From: Staphylococcus microti
GTDB lineage: Bacteria; Bacillota; Bacilli; Staphylococcales; Staphylococcaceae
DNA length: 34,518 nucleotides
Assembly: GCF_000934465.1 (NCBI RefSeq)
Contig: NZ_JXWY01000040.1
Span: 1 to 34,518 of the forward strand
Direction of reading: 5' to 3'
Under the pieces are notes generated by a model, which ran no database searches, was not told where the DNA came from, and saw only the letters and a list, made by a program, of their open reading frames with translations. The translations under genes and the position numbers were made by a program. Every line of letters starts with the position of its first letter. Positions within the stretch are counted from its first letter, which is position 1. This document shows, piece by piece, positions 9,155 through 17,177 of the stretch.

Positions 9155-10987
9155 ATGGAATTTGTGTCACTGGTAGTCGTCATTGTTGCGGCTTTATTAA
9201 CGCCGATTATTATTAGTAAGTTAAACATCGCATTTTTACCCGTTGTCGTTGCAGAAATATTAATGGGGATTGTGATTGGTAATTCCTTTTTAAACCTCGT
9301 GCATCGTGATGATGTGCTGAATATTTTATCGACACTCGGCTTTATTTTCTTAATGTTTTTAAGTGGGCTAGAGATAGACTTCAACGCCTTTAAAAAAGAT
9401 AAATCGAAAAAGAAACAAGATGAGGACGCAGGTCCAAGTCATTTAAAACTAGCGATTTATGTCTTTATGCTGATTATGATTCTATCTATCGGTCTCGCAT
9501 ATGGCATGAAATGGATTGGTTTAATTGATGATGTCTTGTTGATGGTCATCATTATTTCTACAATCTCACTCGGTGTTGTCGTACCAACGCTAAAAGAAAT
9601 GAACATGATGCGTACCACAATCGGTCAGTTTATTTTACTTGTAGCGGTTCTTGCCGACTTAGGCACAATGTTGCTATTAACAGTTTACGGTGCAATTAAC
9701 GCCTCTGGTGGCGGTACGATTTGGCTAATTGGTATATTAGTCGGTTTCACCATTCTGTTTTATTTCCTTGGTGGACTATTCAAAGGTGCATCCATCATTC
9801 ATAAACTGATGGACGGGACAACGCAAATCGGTATTCGTGCTGTATTTGCGTTAATCATCTTATTAGTCGCATTGGCAGAAGGTGTCGGTGCCGAAAACAT
9901 CCTCGGTGCATTTTTAGCCGGTGTTGTTGTGTCACTATTAGGACCTGAGCCAGACTTAGTCGAGAAGCTAGATTCCTTTGGCTACGGCTTCTTTATCCCA
10001 ATCTTTTTCATTATGGTCGGTGTGGATTTAGACATTCCATCATTGATTAAAGAACCAATGCTATTAGCGATCATTCCAATCTTAATCATGACATTTATCG
10101 TGTCTAAACTGATACCGGTCATGTTGATTAGACGATGGTTTGATATGAAAACAACCATTGCGGCAGGCTTTTTATTAACATCAACATTATCGTTAGTCAT
10201 TGCCGCAGCGAAAATCGCCGAAAGTTTGGGTACAATTAGTGAAGAAATTTCCGGCATTATGATCTTAAGTGCGGTTATTACATGTGTCTTCGTACCGATT
10301 GTGTTCAAGAAACTTATTCCAATTCCTGATGAAATGCAACGTACGATTAAAGTTGCAATGATTGGTAAAAACCAACTTTCCATTCCAATCGCACAAAACT
10401 TAAGTTCACAGCTGTATGACGTGACATTGTATTACCGCAAAGATTTAACCGATCATCGTACGTTATCAAATGATATTACGATGGTGGAAATTGCAGATTA
10501 TGAATCGGAAATGTTAGAACGTCTCGGACTGTTCAATAGTGACATCGTCGTATGTTCAACGAATGATGATGACATTAACCGTAAAGTCGCTATCATGGCG
10601 AAAGATCAAGGTGTAGAACGTGTCATTTGTCGTCTTGAAACAAACGATGCAGACCAAGTACTACGCAATAAAAATATCGAGTTGTTCAGCAACTTCCAAA
10701 GTAATCAAATCTTACTGAAAGGTATGATTGAAACGCCAAACATGTTGAACTTATTGAGTAACGTGGAAACATCACTTTACGAAATCGGTATGTACAACTA
10801 CGCATTCGATCAAATGCAATTGCGTAACTTCCCGTTTGGTGGCGATATTATTTTCGTACGTATTATTCGCAATAACGAATCAATCGTGCCACACGGCGAT
10901 ACACATCTACAATACGGTGACCGCCTCATCGTGACAGGTACGAAAGAATACGTTGATCAACTGAAAATTGAATTAGAAATGTTTTAA
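9155..10987 (+). CDS. cpaA: CPA2-family cation/proton antiporter CpaA with c-di-AMP-binding RCK_C domain
   Basis: A 610-aa membrane antiporter. About the first 385 residues carry roughly twelve membrane helices with the NhaA-like fold; a cytosolic RCK_N domain follows (about 400–520), then an RCK_C domain (about 525–610). In S. aureus the orthologue between mgtE and fabI binds c-di-AMP through RCK_C and exchanges Na+ or K+ for protons; that assignment rests on family and position. The nucleotide loop of RCK_N reads IGKNQLS and not GxGxxG, so NAD(H) binding there is doubtful. Last gene of the operon, closed by a terminator just after the stop. Confidence 0.9.
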   Translation: MEFVSLVVVIVAALLTPIIISKLNIAFLPVVVAEILMGIVIGNSFLNLVHRDDVLNILSTLGFIFLMFLSGLEIDFNAFKKDKSKKKQDEDAGPSHLKLAIYVFMLIMILSIGLAYGMKWIGLIDDVLLMVIIISTISLGVVVPTLKEMNMMRTTIGQFILLVAVLADLGTMLLLTVYGAINASGGGTIWLIGILVGFTILFYFLGGLFKGASIIHKLMDGTTQIGIRAVFALIILLVALAEGVGAENILGAFLAGVVVSLLGPEPDLVEKLDSFGYGFFIPIFFIMVGVDLDIPSLIKEPMLLAIIPILIMTFIVSKLIPVMLIRRWFDMKTTIAAGFLLTSTLSLVIAAAKIAESLGTISEEISGIMILSAVITCVFVPIVFKKLIPIPDEMQRTIKVAMIGKNQLSIPIAQNLSSQLYDVTLYYRKDLTDHRTLSNDITMVEIADYESEMLERLGLFNSDIVVCSTNDDDINRKVAIMAKDQGVERVICRLETNDADQVLRNKNIELFSNFQSNQILLKGMIETPNMLNLLSNVETSLYEIGMYNYAFDQMQLRNFPFGGDIIFVRIIRNNESIVPHGDTHLQYGDRLIVTGTKEYVDQLKIELEMF

Positions 10988-10990
10988 CCC

Positions 10991-11024
10991 AAAAGGCTGA
11001 CAGTTTTTCTGTCGGTCTTTTTTT
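10991..11024 (+). terminator. Terminator of the relQ–cpaA operon
   Basis: AAAGGCTGACAG pairs with CTGTCGGTCTTT around a five-T loop, followed by a run of T to 11024. It starts four bases after the cpaA stop. Confidence 0.9.
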
Positions 11025-11201
11025 GGATGAAATATTATATGTCATATCATTGTGCAGACGCCCTAAATTTTATGTGAGAGGCGGGGACAATCATGAGTGA
11101 AGAGGTAGGAAAAGCGTTGTAATATCAATAAAAGACAGTTAAAAAGTAATAAACGGACACTCAAAACATTTTTTCTCTCTAATTTTTAACTTATAAAAAT
11201 G

Positions 11202-11230
11202 TTGAGTATTAATAAAAATAATCCTAATAT
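11202..11230 (+). promoter_or_regulatory. Promoter of the 68-aa gene
   Basis: TTGAGT (11202–11207), 17 bases, TAATAT (11225–11230). The start would be about 40 bases before ATG 11278. This supports the small gene being expressed. The rest of 11025–11277 shows no gene beyond a nine-codon frame at 11094. Confidence 0.5.
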
Positions 11231-11277
11231 ATGAATAATCATTTTAGATTTTTGGCTTTTCAGGTCAGTTAAGGGGT

Positions 11278-11484
11278 ATGAACTTTCAAGCATTTAACAT
11301 CAAACTACCGCATATAAAGAGACGTTGGGTGTCTCTTTTCAAACATTTTCGAATGGAAACTTTTTCTAAAACACTTCTAGACCATTCAAACAACTATTTC
11401 AATTTTTCCGAGTATGACCATGTTTACGTAAATGATATGCCGACAACTTTGACACAACATATGGGCGCAAGCATTATTCGTTAG
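11278..11484 (+). CDS. Small protein of unknown function, 68 aa
   Basis: A basic 68-aa protein beginning MNFQAFNIKLPHIKRR with no signal peptide or membrane helix; the C-terminal half is polar and aromatic (NYFNFSEYDHVYVND). I do not recognise the family. AAGGGG stands only one base ahead of ATG 11278, which is too close, so the real start could be the internal ATG at codon 26 (METFSK) or initiation may be weak. It has its own plausible promoter (11202–11230) and terminator (11506–11553), which argues for a real single-gene unit and not a shadow. It sits in the variable gap between cpaA and fabI. Confidence 0.55.
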   Translation: MNFQAFNIKLPHIKRRWVSLFKHFRMETFSKTLLDHSNNYFNFSEYDHVYVNDMPTTLTQHMGASIIR

Positions 11485-11505
11485 CAACTTTTATAAATGC
11501 TTTAT

Positions 11506-11553
11506 AGCCGTCTCAGCTTTAACAAGTTAATAACAACGCATGAGACGGTTTTA
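11506..11553 (+). terminator. Terminator of the 68-aa gene
   Basis: CCGTCTCA (11508–11515) and TGAGACGG (11541–11548) pair perfectly with a 25-base loop and are followed by TTTTAT. The long loop lowers certainty. Confidence 0.55.
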
Positions 11554-11761
11554 TGTATGTTGAACCTTCACATAACTGAACGATAAAGCCATAATCGAAA
11601 ACGTTTATTTTGGGAGGGGATTTTTTGATTGAAAAATAAACATGATTAATATTGGAATTTTGTCAATCAATTAATAATTAAAAATGCTATTTAAATGTGT
11701 ACAACAATTGTAGAAATAATGAATTTTTTGTGACGTGTATAGACAAATAAAAACTATTACT

Positions 11762-11790
11762 TTGAATTTACCATAACCACACAATATAAT
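11762..11790 (+). promoter_or_regulatory. Promoter of the SD-repeat surface-protein gene
   Basis: TTGAAT (11762–11767), exactly 17 bases, then a consensus TATAAT (11785–11790). The transcript would carry a leader of about 150 bases that includes the inverted repeat at 11827–11875. Confidence 0.6.
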
Positions 11791-11826
11791 AATGTAATAT
11801 AATTTTTTATTATTAAATGTTAATGC

Positions 11827-11875
11827 GCACAATTAATACCATATTTTTAGTATATGTTCATACAGATAATTGTGC
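11827..11875 (+). promoter_or_regulatory. Inverted repeat in the leader of the surface-protein gene
   Basis: GCACAATTA (11827–11835) and TAATTGTGC (11867–11875) are perfect complements with 31 bases between, which themselves contain short pairing segments. No T-run follows, so it is not a terminator. It could be an RNA stem or an operator pair. Confidence 0.5.
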
Positions 11876-11949
11876 ACGATGATATTAATAAATGGGAGAT
11901 AAGTGTGCTTTGAAATATGAAGCAAACTGAAACAAGAAGGGAAAGTAAC

Positions 11950-14766
11950 ATGAAATTTTATCAACAATATAACAGACAAAAACAGATTTTTAGTATTAGA
12001 AAATTTTCATTTGGTGCAGGATCCGTTGTTTTATCAACGTTATTATTTTTAGGTGCATCACAAACAGCGTCAGCAGCAGAAGAGGCAACAACGCCCGTAG
12101 CTGAGGATAACGTTGCATCAGCTGATAATGTGGCAGAAGATGTTGCACCGGTTGAAGATAACAGTGTTAGTGAACCTGCCGTGACAGACAATAATACAGA
12201 GTCACCAGAAGAAGTGGTAGCTGAAGAACCAACAGCAGTAGAAGAAGCGCCTGCATCAGTTGAAGAGGCACCGGCAGAAGACAATGCGAATGCCGAAGTG
12301 CCAGCAGTAGAAGAAAACACAGCTGAAGCCCCTGCAGTTGAGGAACCAGTGGCGGAAGCGGAACCGGTACCATCAGAAAATACAGCACCGGCAGTAGAAG
12401 TACCAAAGGACAATGTCCTTCAAGTCGGCGGTGGGGGTGTCGATGTGACACCGGGATATGCTCGTGTACAACCTGATGGCCGTATTAAATATGATTATCA
12501 AGTGTCTTTAAACCCAGTGTTATCAAATGATCACATTCAAACGGGAGGCACATTTAATATCACAATTCCTATTTTTGCAGAAAATGTGAAATTCACATTG
12601 ATTGGGACACGTGAAGAAGAAACAACAGCACCGCATGATGTTGAGATGGAACTTGGTCAAATGACGTATGAGGAATACCAAGAAAACTATGATAAGTTCA
12701 GTAACATTCCGAGTTATGAGAAGTATTTGGAATTAAAAGCAAAAGGTGAAATACCTTTTTCAGTAGTAAAAAATAATGTGGGTCTTACTGATGATGGAAA
12801 TGTTTGGCCAAATACAGGCGCGCAAACGTTAACAGGTCTTGTACAATCATACGCAGTGAATACAATCGTTAAGGGACCGGTTGGTATTAAAGTAGAATTT
12901 GATATTTCACGTGAGCAATATGAAAAAACACCATACCTTCCTTTAGATGCACGACTTGCATGGCGTAGTTTCTTTGAAGGTGAAGAAATCAGTGGATACG
13001 ATAGTGGTTCGCAATCAATAGATGATGCGCGATATAGCTATGAACAAGGCATTGATTCTTCTTATTATTACGTTGAACATCCAGAAGAAATTAAAGAAGG
13101 TGACTTCGATAAAAACGGTCTTTATACGCAGCCTGACATCGGTGTAACGGGTTATACAGGCTCATGGGATACAATCGGAGACGATGTCACAAAAGGAAAC
13201 TTTAATTATGTTGATGAGTATAACTTAACATCAAATGTTGCAATAACGTATTGGGCACCTGAAAAAGAAGACTTAGCAGATGTTGCAGTTGTAAGTGAAT
13301 TAGTAGAATTACCAACACCACCAGATGAGTCAGATGCGGATGCTGACGCTGATGCCGACAGCGATTCCGACGCAGATAGCGATTCAGATGCCGACAGTGA
13401 CTCCGACGCAGACAGCGATTCTGATGCAGATAGTGATTCGGATGCGGATAGTGACTCGGATGCCGATAGTGATTCCGACGCGGATAGCGATTCGGACTCT
13501 GACAGCGACTCGGATGCGGATAGTGATTCTGATGCGGATAGTGATTCTGATGCGGATAGCGACTCGGACGCCGACAGTGATTCCGATGCAGATAGCGACT
13601 CAGATGCAGATAGTGATTCGGATGCGGACAGTGACTCAGATGCAGATAGTGATTCGGATGCGGACAGTGACTCAGATGCGGATAGTGACTCAGATGCGGA
13701 TAGTGACTCTGACGCCGACAGCGATTCCGACGCAGATAGTGACTCCGACGCAGATAGTGATTCAGACGCAGATAGTGACTCCGATGCAGATAGTGATTCG
13801 GACTCTGACAGCGATTCCGACGCGGATAGTGATTCCGATGCAGATAGCGACTCAGATGCCGATAGTGATTCAGATGCGGATAGCGACTCGGACGCAGACA
13901 GTGACTCCGACGCAGATAGCGACTCTGACTCAGATAGTGATTCGGACGCAGACAGCGACTCAGATGCGGACAGCGATTCTGACGCAGACAGCGACTCTGA
14001 TGCAGATAGTGACTCGGACGCAGACAGCGACTCCGATGCGGATAGTGACTCGGACGCAGACAGTGATTCCGATGCAGATAGTGACTCGGATGCAGATAGC
14101 GATTCCGATGCAGATAGCGATTCAGATGCGGATAGTGATTCAGACGCAGACAGCGATTCTGATGCCGACAGCGATTCTGATGCGGACAGCGATTCAGATG
14201 CGGATAGTGACTCCGACGCAGATAGCGACTCCGACGCAGATAGCGATTCCGATGCGGACAGCGATTCAGATGCGGACAGCGACTCAGATGCAGATAGTGA
14301 CTCGGATGCGGATAGTGACTCGGATGCGGATAGTGACTCCGACGCAGATAGCGATTCTGACTCAGACAGTGATTCCGACGCAGATAGCGATTCCGACGCA
14401 GATAGCGACTCGGATGCAGACAGTGACTCAGATGCGGATAGCGACTCAGATTCGGATAGTGATTCCGATGCAGATAGCGACTCGGACGCAGACAGTGATT
14501 CCGACGCGGATAGTGATTCTGACTCAGACAGCGATTCTGATGTAGAAGGCGATAATACTGACGAAGGTAAGCATTCAGATATGGCTAAAAAGTCATCTAT
14601 GCATGATAAAAAACAAGTTGCGCCGTCTAATCAAACAGCGGATGCAGATGTGTTACCTGAAACAGGTGGAGAGAATGCAGCACAAACGACATTATTTGGT
14701 AGTTTGTTTGCCGGTTTAGGTGCAATGTTCTTATTCGGACGTCGTAAAAATAAAACTGAAAAATAA
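11950..14766 (+). CDS. LPXTG cell-wall-anchored surface protein with DADSDS repeats (Sdr-like)
   Basis: A 938-aa sortase-anchored surface protein. Residues 1–43 are a YSIRK-type signal peptide ([14 protein letters not shown] at 14–27) ending TASAAEE. Residues about 44–150 are rich in Glu, Val, Pro and Ala. Residues about 150–455 form an A region starting after GGGGVDV that I cannot place in a known adhesin; I do not see the TYTFTDYVD motif of Sdr/Clf A domains. Residues about 459–863 are an Asp/Ser/Ala stalk of hexapeptides DADSDS. A Lys-rich linker precedes LPETG (902–906), a hydrophobic segment and the tail GRRKNKTEK. The start ATG 11950 is preceded by AGAAGGGA; an in-frame ATG at 11917 has no site at proper distance. 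A role in adhesion is inferred from architecture. It sits between cpaA and fabI, which I recall as adjacent in S. aureus, so it looks like an accessory insertion. Confidence 0.9.
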   Translation: MKFYQQYNRQKQIFSIRKFSFGAGSVVLSTLLFLGASQTASAAEEATTPVAEDNVASADNVAEDVAPVEDNSVSEPAVTDNNTESPEEVVAEEPTAVEEAPASVEEAPAEDNANAEVPAVEENTAEAPAVEEPVAEAEPVPSENTAPAVEVPKDNVLQVGGGGVDVTPGYARVQPDGRIKYDYQVSLNPVLSNDHIQTGGTFNITIPIFAENVKFTLIGTREEETTAPHDVEMELGQMTYEEYQENYDKFSNIPSYEKYLELKAKGEIPFSVVKNNVGLTDDGNVWPNTGAQTLTGLVQSYAVNTIVKGPVGIKVEFDISREQYEKTPYLPLDARLAWRSFFEGEEISGYDSGSQSIDDARYSYEQGIDSSYYYVEHPEEIKEGDFDKNGLYTQPDIGVTGYTGSWDTIGDDVTKGNFNYVDEYNLTSNVAITYWAPEKEDLADVAVVSELVELPTPPDESDADADADADSDSDADSDSDADSDSDADSDSDADSDSDADSDSDADSDSDADSDSDSDSDSDADSDSDADSDSDADSDSDADSDSDADSDSDADSDSDADSDSDADSDSDADSDSDADSDSDADSDSDADSDSDADSDSDADSDSDADSDSDADSDSDSDSDSDADSDSDADSDSDADSDSDADSDSDADSDSDADSDSDSDSDSDADSDSDADSDSDADSDSDADSDSDADSDSDADSDSDADSDSDADSDSDADSDSDADSDSDADSDSDADSDSDADSDSDADSDSDADSDSDADSDSDADSDSDADSDSDADSDSDADSDSDADSDSDADSDSDADSDSDSDSDSDADSDSDADSDSDADSDSDADSDSDSDSDSDADSDSDADSDSDADSDSDSDSDSDVEGDNTDEGKHSDMAKKSSMHDKKQVAPSNQTADADVLPETGGENAAQTTLFGSLFAGLGAMFLFGRRKNKTEK
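13327..14541 (+). repeat. Tandem 18-bp repeat coding DADSDS, about 67 units
   Basis: The unit is GAY GCN GAY AGY GAY TCN. One serine is always AGY and the other always TCN; third positions vary strongly from unit to unit while the peptide stays fixed. Six units carry TCN in place of GCN (near 13495, 13801, 13927, 14359, 14450, 14521), giving SDSDSD. This is the R-region repeat of Clf/Sdr proteins with one serine codon changed to alanine. Length variation by recombination is expected. Confidence 0.95.
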
Positions 14767-14778
14767 TACAGTCTATAA

Positions 14779-14823
14779 AAATAAGCCATCTTTTCCTTTA
14801 ACAAGGACGAGATGGCTTATTTG
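14779..14823 (+). terminator. Terminator of the surface-protein gene
   Basis: AAATAAGCCATC (14779–14790) pairs with GATGGCTTATTT (14811–14822) around a 20-base loop that holds a smaller CCTT/AAGG stem. Confidence 0.8.
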
Positions 14824-14830
14824 TCATATT

Positions 14831-14865
14831 AAAAAAGCAAGTCATGCCGATATACAACTTGCTTC
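14831..14865 (-). terminator. Terminator of fabI
   Basis: On the minus strand AAGCAAGT and ACTTGCTT flank a 13-base loop and are followed by TTTTTT. It lies about 15 bases after the fabI stop, back to back with the surface-protein terminator. Confidence 0.8.
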
Positions 14866-14880
14866 ATGATCATTTGATTT

Positions 14881-15651
14881 TTATCTTACCGCATGGAATC
14901 CTGCGTCTACGTGAATGTTTTCGCCTGTAACACCTGATGAGAAATCACTGAGTAAGTAGGCGGCAGTTTTTCCAACTTCTTCTTGGTCTACATTACGTTT
15001 TAAAGGTGCGCGTTCTTCAATTTCTTTTAAAATCGAAGTGAAGTTGCCAACGCCACGTGCACTTAATGTACGAATCGGACCGGCAGAAATCGAATTGACA
15101 CGGATATTGTCTTGACCTAAGTCAGCTGCTAAGTATTTCACAGATGCTTCTAAGCTGGCTTTAGCAATTCCCATTACGTTATAGTTTGGTACCGCAAATT
15201 CACCACCAATGTAGCTTGAAGTGACGATACTACCTGATTCGTTCATAATTTTACGCGCTTCACGAGCGACAATTGTTAATGAATAAGAACTAATGTCTTG
15301 TGCGAGTAAAAAGCCTTCACGTGATGTGTCAGAATAGCGACCACGTAAATCTTCAACGTTTGCAAAGGCAATTGAATGAAAGACGCCGTCAATTTTTCCA
15401 ATATCTTTACCAATTTGTTCAAAACCATTAATTACATCACTGTCACTTTGAACGTCTATTTGGTACACGTGTTTAGCGGGTTGATTCAATTGATCAATCA
15501 GTTTGTCTAACTCTTTAAAACTTCTTTCTTTGCGGTATGTAAAAACAAGTTTAGCGCCTAATTGATCTAGAACTTTTGCGACACCGAAACCGATGCTGCG
15601 TTTGTTGGCAATCCCCATAATTACGAATGTTTTGTTTTCTAAATTCATCAC
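14881..15651 (-). CDS. fabI: Enoyl-[acyl-carrier-protein] reductase FabI
   Basis: A 256-aa short-chain dehydrogenase that carries out the last reduction of each type II fatty-acid elongation cycle and is the triclosan target. It has the cofactor loop GIANKRSIGFGVA and catalytic Tyr147, Tyr157 and Lys164 in SYIGGEFAVPNYNVMGIAKAS-like context, at the S. aureus numbering. The start is GTG 15651, nine bases after AAAGGAGC and giving the S. aureus length; ATG 15648 directly after it is the alternative. A FapR-type operator lies about 45 bases upstream, pointing to control by malonyl-CoA. Monocistronic between terminators. Confidence 0.96.
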   Translation of the reverse strand: MMNLENKTFVIMGIANKRSIGFGVAKVLDQLGAKLVFTYRKERSFKELDKLIDQLNQPAKHVYQIDVQSDSDVINGFEQIGKDIGKIDGVFHSIAFANVEDLRGRYSDTSREGFLLAQDISSYSLTIVAREARKIMNESGSIVTSSYIGGEFAVPNYNVMGIAKASLEASVKYLAADLGQDNIRVNSISAGPIRTLSARGVGNFTSILKEIEERAPLKRNVDQEEVGKTAAYLLSDFSSGVTGENIHVDAGFHAVR

Positions 15652-15696
15652 TGTTTTAAAGCTCCTTTATTAATAGTCAGTCTTATTACATCAATT

Positions 15697-15713
15697 TTAA
15701 CATCTGGTACTAA
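15697..15713 (-). promoter_or_regulatory. FapR operator of fabI
   Basis: On the minus strand the 17-mer TTAGTACCAGATGTTAA fits the FapR consensus TTAGTACC-N-rGTmTTAA, an imperfect palindrome. FapR represses fatty-acid and phospholipid genes and is released by malonyl-CoA. The site lies between a possible -35 and the fabI ribosome site, where binding would block transcription. The match is by eye. Confidence 0.75.
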
Positions 15714-15723
15714 TTTAATACAA

Positions 15724-15758
15724 TGAAAAAGCCACCGAACTGAAGTTGTCCGATGGCT
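15724..15758 (-). terminator. Terminator of the AI-2E family gene
   Basis: On the minus strand AGCCATCGGAC pairs with GTTCGGTGGCT with two G·U pairs, followed by TTTTTC. It lies just after the AI-2E stop and just before the fabI control region. Confidence 0.85.
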
Positions 15759-15771
15759 AAACGTATGTCAT

Positions 15772-16857
15772 TTAATCGTGTACGGTACTTTGCGCTTTAT
15801 GCATAATTTGATGACGATATTTAAAGACGTTGCGAACAATCGTTTTTAATACGGCATAAAGTGGTACGGCTACTAAGATTAATACGAAGCCGCCTAAGCT
15901 ACCTGAAGCTAAAATAACAACGATAATTGTGAGCGGGTGAATGTTTAATGATTTACCCATTACGTTCGGTGTAATGACATTGCCTTCAAGTTGTTGGGCA
16001 ACAAGTGTTACAACACAAACCCAAATGAATGTCGTTGGACTTTGGATAATACCTAAAATGCCTGCAGGTAAGAATGCCATCCATGGTCCTAAGAACGGAA
16101 TCATATTCGCAAAAATCGCAAACATCACAAGAAGTAATGTGTAGTCAAGACCGATAATCGTATAACCAAGGTATAAAATCGCACCTAAAATTAAGCTGAC
16201 AGTAACTTGTCCTTGAATGTAAGACATTAATGTGTGGTTTAAATCTTTTAATAAGTTGACAACGAAAATTTTACGCTCGCCATTGAAGAAACGTGCAACG
16301 GCTGGAATAAAACGTTCGTGATCTTTCAACATGTAAATTAAGAAAAACGGTACTAAAATAAGTAAGAATAATGTTGAAATAAAGCTTGTTACGATGTTAA
16401 GTGAATTTGATAAAATGTCTGATGTCATCGTACCAAATTTAGAAATCATTTCATTAATTTTATTCGTTACTTCATTCGGCAATTTATCACGTTGATCTAA
16501 TGCAAAGTTGATTAAATGTTGTGTTTCTCGTTGGAGATATGGCACTTGGTGAATTAAGTTTTCAATTTGTGTCGCAATTACTGGACCAACGACACCAACA
16601 ATGGCGCCTCCAATGGCAGTTAAAGCTAACAAAATAATCGTAATGCTTGCCCATCTCGGTACATGTCGCTTTTCCATCATTTTTTGGAATGGCAAACATA
16701 TATAAAATAGAAAACCACTTAATAATAGTGGGAGGAGGATCGATTGGATAATCACGATGATAGGTGTGAATATAAAATGAACCTCGATAAATAATTTAAT
16801 TAATAAAAAAAGTAGCAAGAGCGCTACCCCAGAGCGAAACCATACCTTATTGGTCAT
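15772..16857 (-). CDS. AI-2E family transporter (YdbI/PerM-like membrane protein)
   Basis: A 361-aa inner-membrane protein with about eight helices: a pair at the N terminus, a third near residue 65, an amphipathic stretch HQVPYLQRETQHLINFALDQ, then a C-terminal bundle with the family block GPWMAFLPAGILGIIQSP and QQLEGNVITPNVMG. Family members are proposed exporters; some act in Na+/H+ exchange, and the name does not prove AI-2 transport. ATG 16857 is chosen over GTG 16860 because AAAGGAGGT lies seven bases before it. Confidence 0.88.
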   Translation of the reverse strand: MTNKVWFRSGVALLLLFLLIKLFIEVHFIFTPIIVIIQSILLPLLLSGFLFYICLPFQKMMEKRHVPRWASITIILLALTAIGGAIVGVVGPVIATQIENLIHQVPYLQRETQHLINFALDQRDKLPNEVTNKINEMISKFGTMTSDILSNSLNIVTSFISTLFLLILVPFFLIYMLKDHERFIPAVARFFNGERKIFVVNLLKDLNHTLMSYIQGQVTVSLILGAILYLGYTIIGLDYTLLLVMFAIFANMIPFLGPWMAFLPAGILGIIQSPTTFIWVCVVTLVAQQLEGNVITPNVMGKSLNIHPLTIIVVILASGSLGGFVLILVAVPLYAVLKTIVRNVFKYRHQIMHKAQSTVHD

Positions 16858-16885
16858 CACTGTACCTCCTTTTATCTGAAACCAT

Positions 16886-16913
16886 ACTATACATTATAAT
16901 TGAAAAGTAACAA
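16886..16913 (-). promoter_or_regulatory. Promoter of the AI-2E family gene
   Basis: On the minus strand TTGTTA (16908–16913), 16 bases, TATAGT (16886–16891), with a start about 25 bases before ATG 16857. The rest of 16858–17177 holds a GCACA/TGTGC hairpin at 16975–16989 and the agcS promoter, with no gene. Confidence 0.5.
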
Positions 16914-17086
16914 GCATAAAAGATGAAAACTAAAATAAAAGGTTACAATCTAGTAATAAATCGACATCAATATGGCACATTTAGTGTGCGACATTTCGCT
17001 ATAATATGATGATACCCAACAAATTTGAAAAGCACTTTTTTGACAGTAATCAAGCGTTATATAATGGCATACGATTAAAATTTAAG

Positions 17087-17115
17087 TTGCGCGGTAGAAT
17101 TTTTATGTGTATACT
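17087..17115 (+). promoter_or_regulatory. Promoter of the sodium:alanine symporter gene
   Basis: TTGCGC (17087–17092), 17 bases, TATACT (17110–17115). A second candidate upstream has TTGACA near 17039 with TATAAT-like sequence at short spacing. Confidence 0.5.
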
Positions 17116-17177
17116 TGTGTCAGATTTATCAGAAAATTTAGAGGGATGGATATTATAATTTTTATGGGGGTATGTCT

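Larger units (their letters stand above)
11485..11949. other. Non-coding region ahead of the surface-protein gene
   Basis: Very AT-rich. It contains the terminator at 11506–11553, a promoter at 11762–11790 and a large inverted repeat at 11827–11875. No gene seen. Confidence 0.7.

Noticed and set aside
9982-10383. A 133-codon minus-strand frame inside cpaA
   Set aside because: An antisense shadow of transmembrane coding sequence; cpaA is clear on the other strand.
12167-12451. Minus-strand frames opposite the acidic N-terminal part of the surface protein
   Set aside because: They mirror the Glu/Ala/Pro/Val-rich coding strand as Ser/Ala- or Leu-rich shadows and have no start signals.
13325-14545. 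A 406-codon plus-strand frame overlapping the surface-protein repeat in another phase
   Set aside because: Any 18-bp repeat without stops in a phase stays open in that phase; its product is a monotonous Met/Thr/Ile/Arg repeat and there is no start signal. It is a shadow of the DADSDS stalk.
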